From Verrucomicrobiales bacterium (lineage in GTDB: Bacteria; Verrucomicrobiota; Verrucomicrobiia; Verrucomicrobiales; DEV007): a stretch of 64,000 bases of DNA. Of the stretch, positions 44,139 to 53,260 are shown one piece after another (the stretch's first letter is position 1; each line of letters begins with the position of its first letter). The stretch lies in NCBI GenBank assembly GCA_029212615.1, contig JARGPJ010000010.1, forward strand, positions 55,248 through 119,247, given 5' to 3'. The position numbers and the translations under genes were made by a program. The notes under the pieces were generated by a model. The model did not search any database, had not been told where the DNA came from, and saw nothing but the letters and a program-made list of their open reading frames with translations.

Positions 44139-44382
44139 GAATTAACGAATTGCGTTACGGTCGGGAATGGATAGCTTTAGCCACCACAGGGAAATGGAAC
44201 GCATCACCTCCAGCGCCATTATTATTAACGCAATGACGATTGGCTAATTCAGCCAGGTGATTGCGAATCGGTCTTTTTTACTCCCTGTCAGAGCGAACCG
44301 AACCGGGATCACCCCCGCCCGAGATTTTCGACTCCGACCAGACCCTGTTAAGTCACTGACCTGACCCTGTTTACTCTTTACT
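44139..44382. other. Intergenic, obgE-cimA, with inverted repeat and motif
   Basis: ATTGCGTTA (44149-44157) and TAACGCAAT (44226-44234) form 9-base inverted arms 68 bases apart. Near the 3' end ACCCTGTTAAGTC (44342-44354), 8 bases and GACCCTGTT (44363-44371) repeat the motif seen before the ABC exporter, here 11 bases before the cimA ATG. No coding sequence is supported. Confidence 0.4.
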
Positions 44383-45954
44383 ATGAGCAACCATCCCGAA
44401 GTGAAACTCTACGATACCACCCTGCGTGACGGCACTCAGGGGGAAGGCGTCAATTTCAGCTCACTCGATAAAATCCGCATTGCTGAAGCACTGGATCAGT
44501 TTGGAATGCACTATATTGAAGGGGGCTGGCCGGGCTCAAACCCGAAAGATGTTTCCTTTTTCGAGCGCGCCGCTGACCTCGAATGGAAAAACGCGAAAAT
44601 CGCCGCCTTCGGAAGCACGCGCCGGAAAGACACCCCGGTCGAAGATGACCCGCAGGTTCAGACCCTGCTTGATGCGAAAACGCCCGTGATCACCTTTTTC
44701 GGCAAGAGCTGGCGGCTCCATGTCACGGAGATCCTCCGCACCACCGAAGAGGAGAATCAGGCCATGATTCGCGACACGACCCGCTATTTAAAAGAGAACG
44801 GTCGCGAAGTGATCTACGATGCCGAACACTTTTTCGACGGCTTCAATGACTCCCGCGACCACGCCCTCGCCACCCTCGCCGCGGCTAAAGAAGGCGGGGC
44901 AGACTGGCTCGTCCTTTGTGACACCAATGGTGGTACCATGCCGCATGAGGTCGCTGAAATCACTGAAGTGGTGATGAAAGAACTCGGCATCGCCGTCGGC
45001 ATCCACACACATGACGACACCGGAGTCGCCGTGGCCAACGCCCTCGCCTCCATCCAGTCCGGAGCAACCCAGGTTCAAGGCACCGTGAATGGCTACGGTG
45101 AACGGGTCGGCAACTGCAACCTCACCACCGTGATTCCCAACCTGCAGCTGAAGATGGACCGGCCGGTCGTCGAAAACATCGATCAGCTCACCCACCTCGC
45201 CCACTTCGTGGACGATCTTGCCAACTGCGCTCACAACATCCGCGCGCCCTATGTCGGGGCGACCGCCTTTGCTCACAAGGGCGGCATGCATGTGAATGCC
45301 GTACAGAAAGTCGCTCACAGTTTTGAGCACATCGAGCCGAAGAGCGTCGGCAACCGCCAGCGAATCCTCGTTTCCGAGCTCTCCGGCCAATCCAATGTTC
45401 TCATGAAGGCGGAGGAACTCGGACTCCCCGTCGAAAAGGGCAGCCCGCAGGCTCTCGCGATTCTTCAAAACCTGAAAGAGCTCGAAGAACAGGGCTACGA
45501 ATTCGAAGCCGCCGAAGCCTCCTTCGAGCTCCTGATCCGGAAGCACCTCGAAACCTACAAGCCCATCTTCGACCTGAAGGAGTATCACTGCACCTTCCGC
45601 CGCGATGGTGAACGCGACTATCAGTCATGCTCAGCAACAGTGAAGTTGCTCATCGACGGCATCGAAGAGTACCGGGTCGCTGAGGGGGACGGTCCCATCA
45701 ACGCACTCGACGCCGCGCTGCGGAAAGCACTCCGCCCGACCTACCCGCAAATTGATGAGATGGAGCTCAACGACTACAAAGTCCGCATCATCGACAGCCA
45801 CATGGGAACCGGAGCGAAGACGCGGGTTCTTGTGCTCAGCAGCGACGGCACCGAAAGCTGGGGAACCGTCGGGGTGAGCTACAATATCATTCAGGCGAGC
45901 TGGCGTGCCCTCGTCGATTCGATCGAGTATTTTCTCGCGAAACACCCGGGCTAG
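44383..45954 (+). CDS. cimA: (R)-citramalate synthase
   Basis: This 523-residue member of the isopropylmalate/homocitrate synthase family has the catalytic LYDTTLRDGTQGEGV block at the N-terminus, HTHDDTGVAVANAL for metal binding, GTVNGYGERVGNCNL, and a C-terminal LeuA regulatory domain starting near residue 400. CimA condenses acetyl-CoA with pyruvate, giving (R)-citramalate for isoleucine made without threonine. The distinction from LeuA rests on overall length and the ending; I rate it probable. Feedback by isoleucine through the C-terminal domain is usual in the family. A strong terminator follows, so it is a single-gene unit. Confidence 0.9.
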   Translation: MSNHPEVKLYDTTLRDGTQGEGVNFSSLDKIRIAEALDQFGMHYIEGGWPGSNPKDVSFFERAADLEWKNAKIAAFGSTRRKDTPVEDDPQVQTLLDAKTPVITFFGKSWRLHVTEILRTTEEENQAMIRDTTRYLKENGREVIYDAEHFFDGFNDSRDHALATLAAAKEGGADWLVLCDTNGGTMPHEVAEITEVVMKELGIAVGIHTHDDTGVAVANALASIQSGATQVQGTVNGYGERVGNCNLTTVIPNLQLKMDRPVVENIDQLTHLAHFVDDLANCAHNIRAPYVGATAFAHKGGMHVNAVQKVAHSFEHIEPKSVGNRQRILVSELSGQSNVLMKAEELGLPVEKGSPQALAILQNLKELEEQGYEFEAAEASFELLIRKHLETYKPIFDLKEYHCTFRRDGERDYQSCSATVKLLIDGIEEYRVAEGDGPINALDAALRKALRPTYPQIDEMELNDYKVRIIDSHMGTGAKTRVLVLSSDGTESWGTVGVSYNIIQASWRALVDSIEYFLAKHPG

Positions 45955-45972
45955 TCCCCGGCGCTCTCTTTC

Positions 45973-46006
45973 AAGCCCGTCACGCTTTTGCGGGACGGGC
46001 TTTTTT
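45973..46006 (+). terminator. Rho-independent terminator of cimA
   Basis: A 9-base-pair stem AAGCCCGTC/GACGGGCTT is followed by TTTT, 19 bases after the cimA stop. Confidence 0.9.
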
Positions 46007-46046
46007 CGTGCCTTTCGGGATCAGCTGTGGCAAAAGACTGAGCAAC

Positions 46047-47408
46047 ATGAGCCGCCCCCTACTCTTATCTCTTCTCATCGCCCTCGGACAGATCGCCACA
46101 TCCGCCGACACGCCGAACATCCTCCTCATCTTCTCCGACGATCAGGGGGTGAACGATGTCGGATGCTACGGCTCAGAAATCCCCACGCCGCATATTGACC
46201 ACCTTGCCGAAGAAGGCATCCGCTTCACACAATTCTACTCCGCCTCCTCCATCTGCACCCCCTCGCGCTTCGGGCTCCTCACCGGACGAAACCCGCTCCG
46301 CTCTCAGGATTCTCTCCTCAGTGCGCTCATGTTCATGGCGGAAGAACATCGAGACACCGGCATCCAGGCGCACGAAACCACGATCGCCGAAGTTCTTCGC
46401 GATAAAGCAGGATACGACACCGCCCTCATTGGAAAATGGCACCTGGGGCACGGAGACGAGTCCCTCCTTCCCCTCAATCATGGTTTTGATACCTTCATCG
46501 GCCACACCGGCGGCTGCATCGACTTCTTCACCATGACCTACGGGATAATCCCCGACTGGTACAACGGTTCTCAACACGTCAGTGAAAACGGCTACGCGAC
46601 CGAACTGATCACGGAGGAAGCGATTGAATACCTCGAAGGGCAGGCAACGCGGGAAAAGCCCTTCTTTCTCTACCTCGCCTACAATGCTCCTCATTTCGGG
46701 AAAGGCTATTCCCCCTCGGCAAAGGCACCCGTCAACCTGATGCAGCCCCAGGCCGCGGAGTTGAAGCGGGTCGATTTCATCGAAGACAAAATTCGGCGCG
46801 AGTTTGCCGCCATGGCCGTGAGCATGGATGACGGGATCGGCCGCGTCCTCGAGTGCCTCGACCAGGAGAACCTTTCTAAAGACACCTGGGTCATCTTTCT
46901 CACCGACCACGGAGGCGATCCCACCTACGGGGGAAGCAATCTGCCTCTCCGCGGCGACAAAGCGACCCTCTTCGAAGGAGGCATTCGCGTTCCCTGCGTG
47001 ATGCGCTGGCCGGGAAAAATCACACCCGGCAGCACTTCCGACGCCCTCTTCTGGTCACTTGATCTGTTTCCCTCCTTTAGTGAGGCGGCAGGGATTGAGC
47101 CTGGCGACCTCCCCCTTCACGACGGGGAAAGCCTTCTCACCGCGATCAGAGGTGAACATTCCCCGAAAGAGCGACAGCTCCTCTGGCAAACCGGTGCCCA
47201 TTCCGAGCTCGACCGCAAGCCATGGGTAGCCTATCGCGAGGGAACCCATAAATACCTCAGCAGCCCCGAAGAAGGTGAATTCCTTTTCAATCTCAGTAAC
47301 GATCCGAATGAAACGACCGACCTGAAAAACGAAAAGCCCGAACTTTTCCGCCAGCTGAGAGATACGGCCTTAAGCAAAGCGGCAGATTACCGCGAGACGG
47401 AGCACTGA
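46047..47408 (+). CDS. Exported arylsulfatase-family sulfatase (S1)
   Basis: A short signal peptide (MSRPLLLSLLIALGQ, cleaved near TSA) is followed by a complete sulfatase: ILLIFSDDQGVNDVG for metal binding, CTPSR with the formylglycine cysteine, GKWHLGHG, APHFGKG and LTDHGGD. It is 453 residues. It is related to the sulfatase at 8.8-10.2 kb but clearly a different member (DDQGVND and CTPSR against DDWGWGD and CSPSR). It should act on sulfated glycans outside the cell. The ATG at 46047 is used because it begins the signal peptide. Its stop is three bases from the convergent peptidase stop. Confidence 0.92.
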   Translation: MSRPLLLSLLIALGQIATSADTPNILLIFSDDQGVNDVGCYGSEIPTPHIDHLAEEGIRFTQFYSASSICTPSRFGLLTGRNPLRSQDSLLSALMFMAEEHRDTGIQAHETTIAEVLRDKAGYDTALIGKWHLGHGDESLLPLNHGFDTFIGHTGGCIDFFTMTYGIIPDWYNGSQHVSENGYATELITEEAIEYLEGQATREKPFFLYLAYNAPHFGKGYSPSAKAPVNLMQPQAAELKRVDFIEDKIRREFAAMAVSMDDGIGRVLECLDQENLSKDTWVIFLTDHGGDPTYGGSNLPLRGDKATLFEGGIRVPCVMRWPGKITPGSTSDALFWSLDLFPSFSEAAGIEPGDLPLHDGESLLTAIRGEHSPKERQLLWQTGAHSELDRKPWVAYREGTHKYLSSPEEGEFLFNLSNDPNETTDLKNEKPELFRQLRDTALSKAADYRETEH

Positions 47409-47411
47409 GGA

Positions 47412-48242
47412 TCAGTTTCCGAAGAGACGATCAAATATCCCCTTCGACTTCTCAGGCGTGGCCTCTTCAACGTCCGTCTCTTCCGCAATCACTTCACTGA
47501 TGAGCTCCGGGACGATCGGACGAACCGTCGTGCCCTGCTCGACGTCGGGAACTTCCACCGCGGAAGTCAGGACACGATTCGGATTACTCGATTGAAAGGT
47601 ATTGATCGGAACCCTCACGAAGCGGTCCTCAAAGCGGAGCTTTCGCCGTGCCCCGATAAAAGAACGCGGGCTGTGGTAGGTCGTGTAAGTCTTCGGATAA
47701 AGGTCGCGTCGCATCCCGACCCGTAAATCCTTCCTCAACTCAAAATGCAGGTGAGCGGCATACATTCGATAAGGTCCACATCCAATCGTCCCCACTAATT
47801 GCCCTCTCGTGACCTGCTGCCCGACTTTCACGGACCGAACCTTGAGGTGGCCATAGAGAGAATCGACAAATGCAATCTGCCCATTGGTCTCACGATACGC
47901 GTGACGAATGATGACGACATTTCCCCAGCCCTTCCGGTAATCCTCCGAAAAGAGAACCACGCCATGAGCGGTGGAGTAAACCGGGTCCCCCTCATCCGTA
48001 TTCCCCCCGCCGTTTCCATTCCAATCCTCGCCCAGGTGACCATAGGGAGAAAACCCCCGGTAGACATAATAACCATGGGCATCGGGCTTTCCGACAGGGA
48101 GATCGAAGCCATCCGCGAGACGGGTTGAACTGTAGGACTGAGCCTGACAATCAAACGCGCCAACGGCAGCGAATGCAGCGAGGCAGAGAAGTGCCGGGAG
48201 ACTTCTCAGTGAAGTTACCGGCTTTACAGCGATTGAAACCAT
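47412..48242 (-). CDS. Exported M23 (LytM) family peptidase
   Basis: It has a signal peptide (about 1-34, ending FDCQA) and a LytM domain with HLGEDW (H-x-x-x-D zinc ligands) and HLHFEL (H-x-H), with a GCGPYRMYAAHLH core. It should cut peptide cross-bridges in peptidoglycan or regulate an amidase. The tail is acidic and contains TDVEEATPEKSKG. The total is 276 residues from ATG 48242; a TTG at 48275 would add 11. It lies 62 bases downstream of uppP, so the two envelope genes may be co-transcribed. Confidence 0.85.
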   Translation of the reverse strand: MVSIAVKPVTSLRSLPALLCLAAFAAVGAFDCQAQSYSSTRLADGFDLPVGKPDAHGYYVYRGFSPYGHLGEDWNGNGGGNTDEGDPVYSTAHGVVLFSEDYRKGWGNVVIIRHAYRETNGQIAFVDSLYGHLKVRSVKVGQQVTRGQLVGTIGCGPYRMYAAHLHFELRKDLRVGMRRDLYPKTYTTYHSPRSFIGARRKLRFEDRFVRVPINTFQSSNPNRVLTSAVEVPDVEQGTTVRPIVPELISEVIAEETDVEEATPEKSKGIFDRLFGN

Positions 48243-48304
48243 TGGGGGAATTTGAATGGACAGGAAATCCAACAAGGTTTTGAACGATTGGTTTCAGCGA
48301 AACA

Positions 48305-49108
48305 TTAGATCCCTTGTGAACGAAAATACAAAAAAGCCGCCGTACCAGCAATGAGACAGTAGACACCGAAGTATTCAAATTTTCCGCGGCGAATCGCGGC
48401 AAGGACACTATAAATAGCAATGAGGCCGGAAAGAAACGCCACCGCGGCCCCTGCGAGATAAGGCATGAGAAGGGAAGTATCGACCTCCGAAAGCTTTCCC
48501 GCCTCCATGAGAGAAGCTGCGGCAATGGCCGGAATCGCCATGAGAAATGAAAACTCCGCCGCAGCGGAGGGCTTGACTCCGGCCATCATGCCGGAAACGA
48601 TCGTTGAACCCGACCTTGAAACACCCGGCAAAATCGCGAAAGCCTGCCCCACTCCCATTACGATAGCGGACTTGATTCCCATCTCCCCTTCACCACGACG
48701 CTTCGCAAACAAGCGGGGCAGAAAGAGAATCGCCCCCGTTACCATGAGCAGGAGCCCCACCACCGCCGGCTTCTCATAAGTACCTTCGAACACGTCCTTC
48801 AGAGGGGAAAACCCGACAATCGCGGCAGGCACGCTGGCGATCGCAAGATACCCGATCATCCGTCGTTCGTTTTCATACTCACTCTTAAACGGGGGAATGA
48901 TCGAGAGGATCATGCGCCAGAGAGGCTTCCAAAAGTAAATGAGGACAGACAGAAGCGTTCCAAAGTGGACCAACACTTCGAAGGTTACCCCTTTGTCTTC
49001 CACTCCCAGCAATTTCTGGCTGAGAACAAGGTGACCTGATGAAGAGACCGGCAAGAATTCAGTCAATCCCTGAACAAGCCCGAGAATCATTGCTTCCACA
49101 AAATTCAT
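48305..49108 (-). CDS. uppP: Undecaprenyl-diphosphatase UppP (BacA)
   Basis: This 267-residue membrane protein has the two UppP signatures: GLTEFLPVSSSGHL near the N-terminus and PGVSRSGST in the middle. It removes the terminal phosphate of undecaprenyl diphosphate so that the lipid carrier is reused in peptidoglycan and surface-polysaccharide synthesis. It has about eight membrane segments. The MNFVEAMILGLVQG start is typical. It is on the minus strand just ahead of the M23 peptidase. Confidence 0.96.
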   Translation of the reverse strand: MNFVEAMILGLVQGLTEFLPVSSSGHLVLSQKLLGVEDKGVTFEVLVHFGTLLSVLIYFWKPLWRMILSIIPPFKSEYENERRMIGYLAIASVPAAIVGFSPLKDVFEGTYEKPAVVGLLLMVTGAILFLPRLFAKRRGEGEMGIKSAIVMGVGQAFAILPGVSRSGSTIVSGMMAGVKPSAAAEFSFLMAIPAIAAASLMEAGKLSEVDTSLLMPYLAGAAVAFLSGLIAIYSVLAAIRRGKFEYFGVYCLIAGTAAFLYFRSQGI

Positions 49109-49501
49109 CGCTTCATTTAGTCCAGCTTTCCAAATATTCCAGCAATAAGGACACGTGAATTCACGGTAGACCCGGCTTCAGGAGGCGGCTCCCGGATCAT
49201 CCGCCCCCTTTTGACTCATCCCTGGAAGCACAGAATCCCCTGCTGATTACAGAAGGACAAAATCTTATAAAAATCCTCGCAAATCTCTGAGATCTAGTGA
49301 AAGCAGCTCTCATTGTCAGGAAATTCGCACAAAAGCCTCTCAAAAATGAAACTATTTACCATTTATTTGTTGTCTTTATATTAAAAGTGGCCACAATAGT
49401 TAGAATCGCACTTAAAACTTCCCGTAATTGTGGTTTTTAGCTCAATCAGTATTGATTAGAGAGAAACTTACAGGTGCGGATACCAATAGTAACAACGAAA
49501 C
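49109..49501. other. AT-rich divergent intergenic region, uppP / HTH-receiver
   Basis: About 390 bases, distinctly AT-rich from 49260 onwards (ATTTATTTGTTGTCTTTATA near 49361). It should hold the promoters of uppP and of the regulator gene. I cannot pick a reliable -35/-10 pair. No coding sequence or recognised RNA is seen. Confidence 0.45.
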
Positions 49502-50062
49502 ATGGCAGACGAAGAACCACCCGAACTCATGACTGTTAAGGAGACTGCAGAGTATCTGCGCATCCCTCTCCCCACAGTGTATTATCTTGTCCAGCGAGGA
49601 CAGCTTCCAGCCATTCAGATTGGCGGACGTTGGCGTATCAAACGCAGCCTGCTCGATCGCGACATCCTTAAGACGGACGAAGGCGGCCAGCCCACCGTAC
49701 TGGTGGTCGACGATGACCCGGCTCTGCAGACTCTCTTTAAGCAGTTCCTTAAGAAAGCCGGATTCGGACGCATTGTTGTCGGAACCGGCGCGGAGGCCCT
49801 GACCTACGCCGAGAAACAGCGTTTCGATCTCGTCTTCCTCGATCTCAAACTTCCGGATATCCCGGGAGATGAGCTCTACGCGAAATTGAAAGGTCTCTAC
49901 CCTGACCTTCCCATCGTGATCATCACCGGTTACCCTGACAGTGAGATCCTCACGAAGATTCTTTCAAGTGGTCCTGTCACGGTCATCAAGAAGCCGATCG
50001 AATACGATCAGCTCAATCGCACCGTCAAGATTCTCGGCCACAAAGGAACCGACGGCGCCTGA
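49502..50062 (+). CDS. Excisionase-type HTH fused to a response-regulator receiver domain
   Basis: Residues 8-55 are a MerR/excisionase-like (HTH_17) DNA-binding module: LMTVKETAEYLRIPLPTVYYLVQRGQLPA, then IGGRWRIKRSLLD. Residues 65-180 are a CheY-like receiver: acidic pocket VVDDDP (70-72), phosphoacceptor Asp114 in FLDLKLPD, Thr142 in IITGYP, Lys164 in IKKP. DNA-binding in front of the receiver is the reverse of ordinary response regulators. It should bind DNA under phosphorylation control, but no histidine kinase is nearby. A strong terminator follows. It is a single-gene unit. Confidence 0.85.
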   Translation: MADEEPPELMTVKETAEYLRIPLPTVYYLVQRGQLPAIQIGGRWRIKRSLLDRDILKTDEGGQPTVLVVDDDPALQTLFKQFLKKAGFGRIVVGTGAEALTYAEKQRFDLVFLDLKLPDIPGDELYAKLKGLYPDLPIVIITGYPDSEILTKILSSGPVTVIKKPIEYDQLNRTVKILGHKGTDGA

Positions 50063-50106
50063 TCATCGGCATCCCTGATCTTTGAGGATATTATTTATCC
50101 TCCCGA

Positions 50107-50138
50107 AAAGCTTCCGGAATACTCCGGAAGCTTTTTTT
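50107..50138 (+). terminator. Rho-independent terminator after the HTH-receiver gene
   Basis: A perfect 12-base inverted repeat AAAGCTTCCGGA/TCCGGAAGCTTT is followed by a T run of seven, 44 bases after the stop. Confidence 0.95.
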
Positions 50139-50597
50139 GTGCCCGCGAAGCCCTCTTCGAGCCCAACGTCCTTGCTCATCAGGGAAAACGCAGCAAACGC
50201 TACCCGCTGACGCCATCTTTCGGCGGTCCCCCTCAACAACCTCCCCACTCCCCACTCCCGACTCTTCGTCTTCTCCTCCCCGAAAAAAGGCGCGTCGCCG
50301 GACGGCGCGGGGATGCACCTTTTAGCATGGGGAGGGCTCTTCCATCACGAACGCCCCACCTCGAAAGCATCCGGGAACCCGGCGCGAGGTGAATTCCCAT
50401 GGCACCGCGTTAGCAGTGGCGTATCCCCCTCCTTCCTGAGAACAGATTCCGTCACTCAGGGAGTCGCTACGCTCCTATCTTGACAGGATTGCCCTCTGCT
50501 GCGGCAGGTGAAAAGTCCCCACCACGCCCGCCCGGGGTATATCAGAGAATTAAGAGAACCCTTCAGGAAACGAAGGAGGGAAGAAAAGCTCTTCCTC
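50139..50597. other. Non-coding region with structured elements downstream of tpsB
   Basis: About 460 bases without a supported gene. Repeats include CACCTCG (50357-50363) with CGAGGTG (50385-50391), which enclose CCGG-GAAC-CCGG (50371-50382), and CCTGAG/CTCAGG near 50440-50460. It may be the 3' untranslated region of the secretion operon or a small RNA on the minus strand ending at the hairpin at 50283-50309. It matches no RNA family I know. Confidence 0.4.
50283..50309 (-). terminator. Probable terminator of the two-partner secretion operon or an RNA
   Basis: On the minus strand GCGCCGTC-CGGC-GACG-CGC forms a GC-rich stem with one bulged base, followed by TTTTTT. It lies about 290 bases beyond the tpsB stop. 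Confidence 0.65.
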
Positions 50598-53126
50598 TTA
50601 GAAGGTCGCACGTGCACCGACATGCCAGCGACCTTGATTGCCGTCATCAAACCCATCTTCTGTGACCTGAAAACCGTAGTCGACTCGAAGAGTGAACCAG
50701 TTCTCGCGCTGATAACGAAATCCTAAACCGACACTGCCAAGGGCAACATCTTCCTCGCCGGGGAGAGGATCCTTGCTCGAAAGGGAAGCGGCATCGTAGA
50801 AGAGCAAGCCGATCGCACCGTCCTGGACATTGTTGAATCCGGTAAAGGTCGAAGGAAAGAAGGTCGGAGTCCTCAGCTCAACCGTTCCAACGACCCCACT
50901 GTCACCACGTTGAACACGCTGTTCGAAACCACGCACCGTGTCGAACCCACCCGCACCGAGAGTTTCACTGGCGAGAAGGTTGCGGTTAGAGGCCTGACCC
51001 TGGAGACGGCCAAGAACGGACCAGCCATTCTGAAGTTGTTGATCACGCTCGATGAGAACACGTCCGTAGGTGTAGTTCGCCTGAGCCCCGGTTCGCTGGG
51101 AAGCAAAGATATCGTCGCGGTTTTTGTTCGTCGCATCTCCGGGCGAGGAGACCACTTCAGCATCAACACGCCAGGCACCGACACGGTCTGTCGCCACGAT
51201 GTTATATCCGAGACTATACTGAACAATCTCCGAAGTGGTGTCGAATACCTGCAGCCCACTGAAGGCGAGGTCGCTGTTACTGGACTTGAAGTCCATGCCC
51301 AGCTCGAGTTCATGAGAGAGACGACCAATGCTCGGAAGAGGAATCCCGTAACGACCGCTCAACTGCTTGTTCACCCCGCCTGAAGAGAAAACAGCTCCTC
51401 CCCCGAGAGGGAAAGTCGCATCGCTCGTCACGTAGGCGCCCAGCAAGGTAATCTGATGCCTCCAGGGGAGATAGGTGGAAAAGACCCCACTGTGCCCGTT
51501 TACATCCGCATCACTGTTGTCGAAATTCGTCGTGAACTGGTAACTGAGGATTGAGTCAAGCCCCGTAAAAAGCGGTCCCGTCCAGCTCGCCCCGAAAATG
51601 GCGCGACTTTCACCCAGGGCTGCGGTTCCGGAGTTCTCGTAAGCAATATAGGCGGAAAGCTCCTTGTATGCCTCGCTTCGCAGAATGACATCCGTTTCCC
51701 CGTAATTGTTGCCGGGGCTGAAAATCAAATCAACCTCTCGATTCGGATGCTTGTTGATCCAATTCAAATCCTCGGTCAGATCGCTCTCACGCAGGACTTC
51801 CCCGCGCTCCGTCCGGATCTGGCTGGCAAGGGCACGCCCCTCAAATTTTCCAGCAGCACCTTCAACGAGGACATCGCCGAGACGGCCTTCAATGATCACC
51901 AACTGCAGAACACCTGAAGTGATCTCCTGCTCGGGAACGAGAACATCCACCACGGGAAGATCACTCCGGCGATAAGCGGTCACGGAATCACGAACCATCT
52001 GATTGAGGCTGCCCAGGGTCAACGAACGACCGATCCGGGACTCAAGCTCAGCGTATACCTTGGGAGGAAGATCAACTCCCTCACTGACCACTCCGGAGAC
52101 ACCTCCGTAGCTACCCTTGACCACTTCCCTCGTGCTGCGAACCACGCGAATTCCCCTGAGGTTTGACGTGAGTGGCGTTGCATCCAGCGAAGGACTACCG
52201 GCTCCATAAGCGGAGGATCCACCGGGATCAGTGTAAGCAACGGGCTGAGCTTGATCACGCGCGCCTGAGAAAGGATTTCTCCAGGAAAACTTAGGCTCGG
52301 CCTCCGGCGGACCACCCTGCTCTGAGGTCCCCTTCCGCCACCAGAAGTTGATTGGCTTTTCGTTCTCGGCCCCCTTGTAGACCTGCTGATTATCTTTGTA
52401 GAAGCTGGAACCCGCATCAAAGGGTTTCAAAGTCCCGTTATCAACCGTTTGCGGTGCTTCCTGATTCCCCACATAAGCAGGCTGAAGCGCTGACTGAGAT
52501 TCCACCTGAACCAGCGCCGTGGAAGGATCTGCCATCGGGCGATTCACGGTCGCAGCTCTCTTCAGCTCCTTCTCTTCACGCTTCGCTTCCGCTTCGGCTT
52601 TTCTCGCCTCATACTTGGCGACGCGAAGATTTCTGAAGCGCTCCTTTTTGGTGACCTGATCAGGCGTTCTCAAATCCGGCATTGGAGGCAGATCAATCAA
52701 CGTCTCCTCCGGCGTTGCCTCAGGCATGCCTGCCCAATATTCGTTCTCCTGACCGAAAGGCTGAAGACGACCGCCGCTGGGAGTCATCGCATCATCATTC
52801 GAAAGAATTGAGTTATTCACCTCAACCTGTGTCGGTCGTGTATTTGAAGCGCGGTTTTTTGCGGAAGCCTTTTTAAACCTGTCTCCGAGGGTTGCCGAGC
52901 CGGTGTCGGCAGAGGTTCGCGTATAGACACTGTTTTCGTATTCCTTCTGCTCAGCAGCCTTATTTGCCTTCCGTCGCTCCGACCAACTGAGCTTACGATC
53001 GGGATCCCCGAGATCGAGATCAGGCAGGGGGGGCAAGCCTCCCAGCTCAGAATCCTGGGCATCGACTTGCACCGCCATTCCTGAGAGAGCGAATAATAAA
53101 GTGAAGATCAGTGCCAGTTTGTTCAT
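50598..53126 (-). CDS. TpsB-type outer-membrane transporter (FhaC/ShlB family) with long N-terminal extension
   Basis: After a signal peptide (about 1-23) comes an unusual proline-, charge- and glutamine-rich segment of about 295 residues. A POTRA region (about 320-415, LVIIEGRLGDV) and a second POTRA with REVDLIFSPGNNYGETDV follow, then the 16-strand FhaC barrel with the conserved VRGF motif (GGFDTVRGFEQR) and terminal phenylalanine. It should export the exoproteins encoded upstream on the same strand. The extension contains two copies of a module with L-P-P-x-P-D-L and, 85-88 residues on, G-x-L-x-P-F (31/119 and 146/231). The ATG at 53126 starts the signal peptide; 134 bases separate it from the upstream exoprotein gene. 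Confidence 0.87.
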   Translation of the reverse strand: MNKLALIFTLLFALSGMAVQVDAQDSELGGLPPLPDLDLGDPDRKLSWSERRKANKAAEQKEYENSVYTRTSADTGSATLGDRFKKASAKNRASNTRPTQVEVNNSILSNDDAMTPSGGRLQPFGQENEYWAGMPEATPEETLIDLPPMPDLRTPDQVTKKERFRNLRVAKYEARKAEAEAKREEKELKRAATVNRPMADPSTALVQVESQSALQPAYVGNQEAPQTVDNGTLKPFDAGSSFYKDNQQVYKGAENEKPINFWWRKGTSEQGGPPEAEPKFSWRNPFSGARDQAQPVAYTDPGGSSAYGAGSPSLDATPLTSNLRGIRVVRSTREVVKGSYGGVSGVVSEGVDLPPKVYAELESRIGRSLTLGSLNQMVRDSVTAYRRSDLPVVDVLVPEQEITSGVLQLVIIEGRLGDVLVEGAAGKFEGRALASQIRTERGEVLRESDLTEDLNWINKHPNREVDLIFSPGNNYGETDVILRSEAYKELSAYIAYENSGTAALGESRAIFGASWTGPLFTGLDSILSYQFTTNFDNSDADVNGHSGVFSTYLPWRHQITLLGAYVTSDATFPLGGGAVFSSGGVNKQLSGRYGIPLPSIGRLSHELELGMDFKSSNSDLAFSGLQVFDTTSEIVQYSLGYNIVATDRVGAWRVDAEVVSSPGDATNKNRDDIFASQRTGAQANYTYGRVLIERDQQLQNGWSVLGRLQGQASNRNLLASETLGAGGFDTVRGFEQRVQRGDSGVVGTVELRTPTFFPSTFTGFNNVQDGAIGLLFYDAASLSSKDPLPGEEDVALGSVGLGFRYQRENWFTLRVDYGFQVTEDGFDDGNQGRWHVGARATF

Positions 53127-53260
53127 TAAGAGCTGCTTAAAGAAAAAAGATGGTGGAGTAAACACACTCTACCACCCTCGATCTTGAAAGAGATGGACCC
53201 AATTCGCAAGAGGAATATTCAACTATTTGAAGAGTCTCGTCTCTAAGAATTCTTAGAAGT

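Noticed and set aside
50350..50480. Cobalamin-type riboswitch (words like GCCACTG and GGGAA on the minus strand)
   Set aside because: The remaining conserved boxes are missing and no vitamin B12 gene follows.
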